64,000 nucleotides of DNA from the NCBI RefSeq assembly GCF_028858725.1, contig NC_084759.1:140968671-141032670 (forward strand). Direction: 5' to 3'. Below the pieces are notes generated by a model, which had not been told where the DNA came from, did no database searches, and saw nothing but the letters and a program-made list of their open reading frames with translations. Origin of the DNA: Colius striatus. Lineage: Eukaryota > Chordata > Aves > Coliiformes > Coliidae. Positions within the stretch are counted from its first letter, which is position 1; each line of letters begins with the position of its first letter. Shown here one piece after another: positions 60,858 to 64,000 of the stretch. The position numbers were made by a program, and so were the translations under genes.

Positions 60858-63800
60858 CTGTAAGGAAAGAATAGAATGGTTTGTTTGGGGTTTTTTTATA
60901 AGACTGCAATAGGTCGTGAACTCATATGTAACGAGGAATTATGTAACAACCATGAGAGTAATATCCAGGTTTTTGCTCTGATATCCTATGCATTCTTATG
61001 TTAATAAGAGCGATGTAGAGTAAAACCAACTGCCTCCCAGACCAGCACCCTGCCTGCCTGCTGCCAGCAGTGGCATTTCTCACTTCTGCTTGGGCATACT
61101 CATTCTCACATTAAAGCAGGCCGAACAGTTCCTCACCATGTGTCTGCCTCCTAAGGCCTCCTAACTCAACCACTCACAAAAATGCACATGCAGTCATGCA
61201 AAGAGGTTTTGAGGGATTTTGAAGACTGATGACTTCAAGGTAAAAAGTCAGCTTCTGAGGAGTCTCTAAGCCTCTGACGAGCACTTTCCTGATTCTCTGC
61301 TTTCTCAGATTCATTACTACGAGGCTTACAAATTTTAATGATGAAAAAGTGACCACAATTGCCTCGGATTCATTTTACTGTTCCAACAGCAATGGAAAAC
61401 ATATGGTCGACAAAGGAAACTCCACATTCATTATAGGGATTGGAAGAGCAGATGGTTGTGCGTCCTGGATTTCTCACCCAGACACTAATACTTACAAACC
61501 AAGAAATCCACACCTAACAGAAACATCTGGCAAAAAAATACTTCCCTGTTTTACTCTAAATGTTTTGTCGCTATTTTCAAACATTCAAATAAGAATAGCA
61601 AGAAAAACAAAAGTAGAGAAAAATTAAAACCAGTCATAGAGGACATAGTAATAAAAGAAAATAAATCTCAGAAAACAACATGGAAGTGGGGAAAAAGCCA
61701 TATGACTGACTGAAAGGGGGTTTGATACTAATCAACATGTTTTAGCTCTTTATATTAGGAACAGTCTGGATAACTACTTCCAATGCACCACCACCACCTT
61801 GATGAATCAATAGTAATATTTAGGGCTTTAAGATAAGCTCTCAACATTAAGTTCTCCATCGCTTCAAAGAGTCATTCCCAAACAAGCTGTAGCCCATTCT
61901 TCACCATGAGAATGGATGTCTAAATGCTACAAAACAGATACCAAAGCAGCTAAAAAAATTACTAGAGTGAGATTGCAGTGGCTTTTAGAAGAGAAATTGA
62001 AACCAGGTTTAAAGCAGTCAGAATGAGAAAAATGCTATGTACAGGGAACAGCACCTGGAATATCTCGAGGGTTTCTGATCACTCTAGAAATGCCTTGAGA
62101 CTAAAAGAGAGAACCAGGTTCCCAAACCAAAGCATAATCTGCAAATGAAGCCTCAAGATTAAAAATAATTATAAATAAACCAAGTAAGCAGAAGAAAAGC
62201 ACCGACCTGTCTAGCTATGCAAGATGTCTGGGCTAACTTCTAACCACCCCTCCTCCCTGAAAAGGAATTCAGATTAATAGCAGTACAACTGGTTACTGAG
62301 GATAAACACAACTGTGCTGTGGCATGGTTACTGTGTGAGTAGGTAGCTTGGCAAAAAACAAGAAATTATCCGTCAAACTAAAAGCCGCAAAGGGAAAAGA
62401 GTTGGTGTAAAATTGGCTAAGCATTCTCATTTTAATCTTTAGCAACTCCACTTTCTGAAACTCATTCAGTATTGAAAACAGAAGAGGACTCTTTCATGAA
62501 GACTGTGTTCTGAAGCTCTGCCTCTCACCGTGTGTTTTAAAACACCTGAAATCCTTTACCAAAAAGAATTGGTTGTCTTTGCTACAGCTTGAACCGAAAC
62601 AATAATTTATATAGGAAGCAACCAATGTCAAAACTTTGAGTCAATACTCATCCCTTTTCCACTGGAATAGCAATCCTACATTCACATTGCCTCTTTCACC
62701 CCAGAGTGCTTTACAGGCAACATATCATGCTTCTATGGAATTACAGCACAATTTTAAGGACAGTTTTTGCACTTTATATGGTTAGTTACCCTCCATCTGC
62801 TTCCGTAAATGAAGACTTTCATAAAGCAGGGAGATTTGAAAAAAACAACTGCTCAGAAGACTTCAGGATTCTTTAACAATAGATCTGTTCTTCAGAGCAG
62901 ATCCCCAGATGCCATCACATGGTCACACCACCAGATGCGAAAGATGCCATTCACCAAAAAGAAAAGCCAAAGCTCCCCAGCACATTTCAGTTGTGAAATT
63001 ACCACATTTCACTAGAGATCCTCAGCCCTGAAACAAACAAGCTTCTTGCAATGCCTACACAACGAACAGGAGACCTTCCACACAACCTGAACTGATCTGT
63101 ACTGAATCAATCTGATGGACGGTCCAGAGACATCAGGACACTACGCTGTGGATCAAAGAATGAGTCTGAATATATAACAAAGGATATTCTTTAAAATAGA
63201 ACTCCAAATCAAGGCAGAAAAATGAAAGTAAAAGAAGTTGATCAAACAAGTATGAGACTCCATACCAGCACAGTGATCCATGTGCAACAGGGAGGCCTAA
63301 CTCATGAAAATTTCAGCATGATTAACTCAGCACCTCTGAAAAGAGGAGGAGAAAAAACAAGAGAGAGAGGACCAGCTTATTTAAATAGTGGTTAATGTTT
63401 CTCTGGGAAAAGAATGAAAAATAAAAGGTCTGGATGAAAAAAAAAAGGTTACCATTTCAGTCAATACATTCTGAGAGCAGTTTTATACTGAAATGAGAAG
63501 GAAGACTTAAGAATTTGAATGGAAAAAAATATCTTCAGCTTCACATAAAAGAATGCCAGACTGGAAATGCACCTCAGAATCATTGGTCTTCCTTTGAGAG
63601 AAGCAACAGTACAGCAACTGAATTACTCACTTTGAGTTGTGAATGTTTGTTTTTGTTTATAAAAAGAAATAGCAAAATACTGACTCAGATGCTGTGAACA
63701 TCTCAGAAAAAGGGCATAAGTGGGATTAAAAAAGGACACGCTGCTTGAGAGACCAGAGCAGAGGAAGGAGAGCTTTCCACTACAGGAGGAAAACAGAAGA

Positions 63801-64000
63801 GAGTTCAGGGAATAAGGGAAAGGCTCGTATGGGAGATGTAATCAAGCAGAGGAAATATTGCATTATACACACAATGAAAGCCTCTATGCAAGGGCAAGAG
63901 GGTTGCTTCTGGTGTAACAGATTCACTGCAAGAATATTGCCTCTTAAAAAGCTAAAGATTACTCTCTGCAAAAAATCTTCCCTTTCTCAATTCCTGTACC
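60858..64000 (-). other. BCL2L13: BCL2L13 intron 1, partial
   Basis: The intron upstream of the first coding exon runs off the end of the window. There is no CpG island here, so the promoter and non-coding first exon lie beyond 64000. No element or exon is recognised. Confidence 0.7.

Noticed and set aside
1-64000. CRISPR arrays, operons, tRNA or rRNA genes, or other prokaryote-type systems
   Set aside because: No regularly spaced repeats, no tRNA cloverleaf or rRNA sequence was recognised, and the whole window has vertebrate gene structure.

Overview
This is a 64 kb window of a vertebrate nuclear genome, almost certainly a bird. The evidence is spliced genes with long introns, a CpG-island promoter, many short 5'-truncated CR1 LINE fragments, and one solo LTR of a type common in avian genomes. 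The LTR suggests Neoaves rather than chicken-like birds, but I cannot name the species.

The window holds two BCL2-family genes arranged tail to tail. BID lies on the + strand: a CpG island and 5' UTR exon near 1.1-2.4 kb, a start-codon exon near 15.5 kb, and further coding exons at 18.0, 19.2, 20.3 and 21.4 kb. Its 3' UTR ends near 22.4 kb. BCL2L13 (Bcl-rambo) lies on the - strand: the first coding exon is at 60.7-60.9 kb, five more follow at 51.3, 50.2, 46.7, 40.9 and 29.2-28.4 kb, and a long 3' UTR runs down to about 25.6 kb or possibly 22.7 kb. The BCL2L13 promoter and 5' UTR exon(s) lie beyond base 64000.

Both gene models close in frame across every junction. BID gives 185 aa (182 with the alternative donor) and BCL2L13 gives 468 aa. 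Neither shows a frameshift or early stop. In mammals BID carries the death-receptor signal to mitochondria after caspase-8 cleavage, and BCL2L13 is an outer-membrane protein that binds LC3 in mitophagy. The same convergent BCL2L13-BID pairing occurs at human 22q11, so this is conserved microsynteny.

The rest is intron, UTR or intergenic DNA with CR1 fragments, simple repeats, a 22-base G run next to the BID exon 1 region, a 63-base purine tract and an orphan CpG-rich patch. I found no clearly new biological system. The best leads are local: tandem splice sites in BID, a possible BID N-terminal extension, a CR1 that ends at a BCL2L13 splice donor, and one unexplained splice-flanked open exon near 32.6-32.8 kb.
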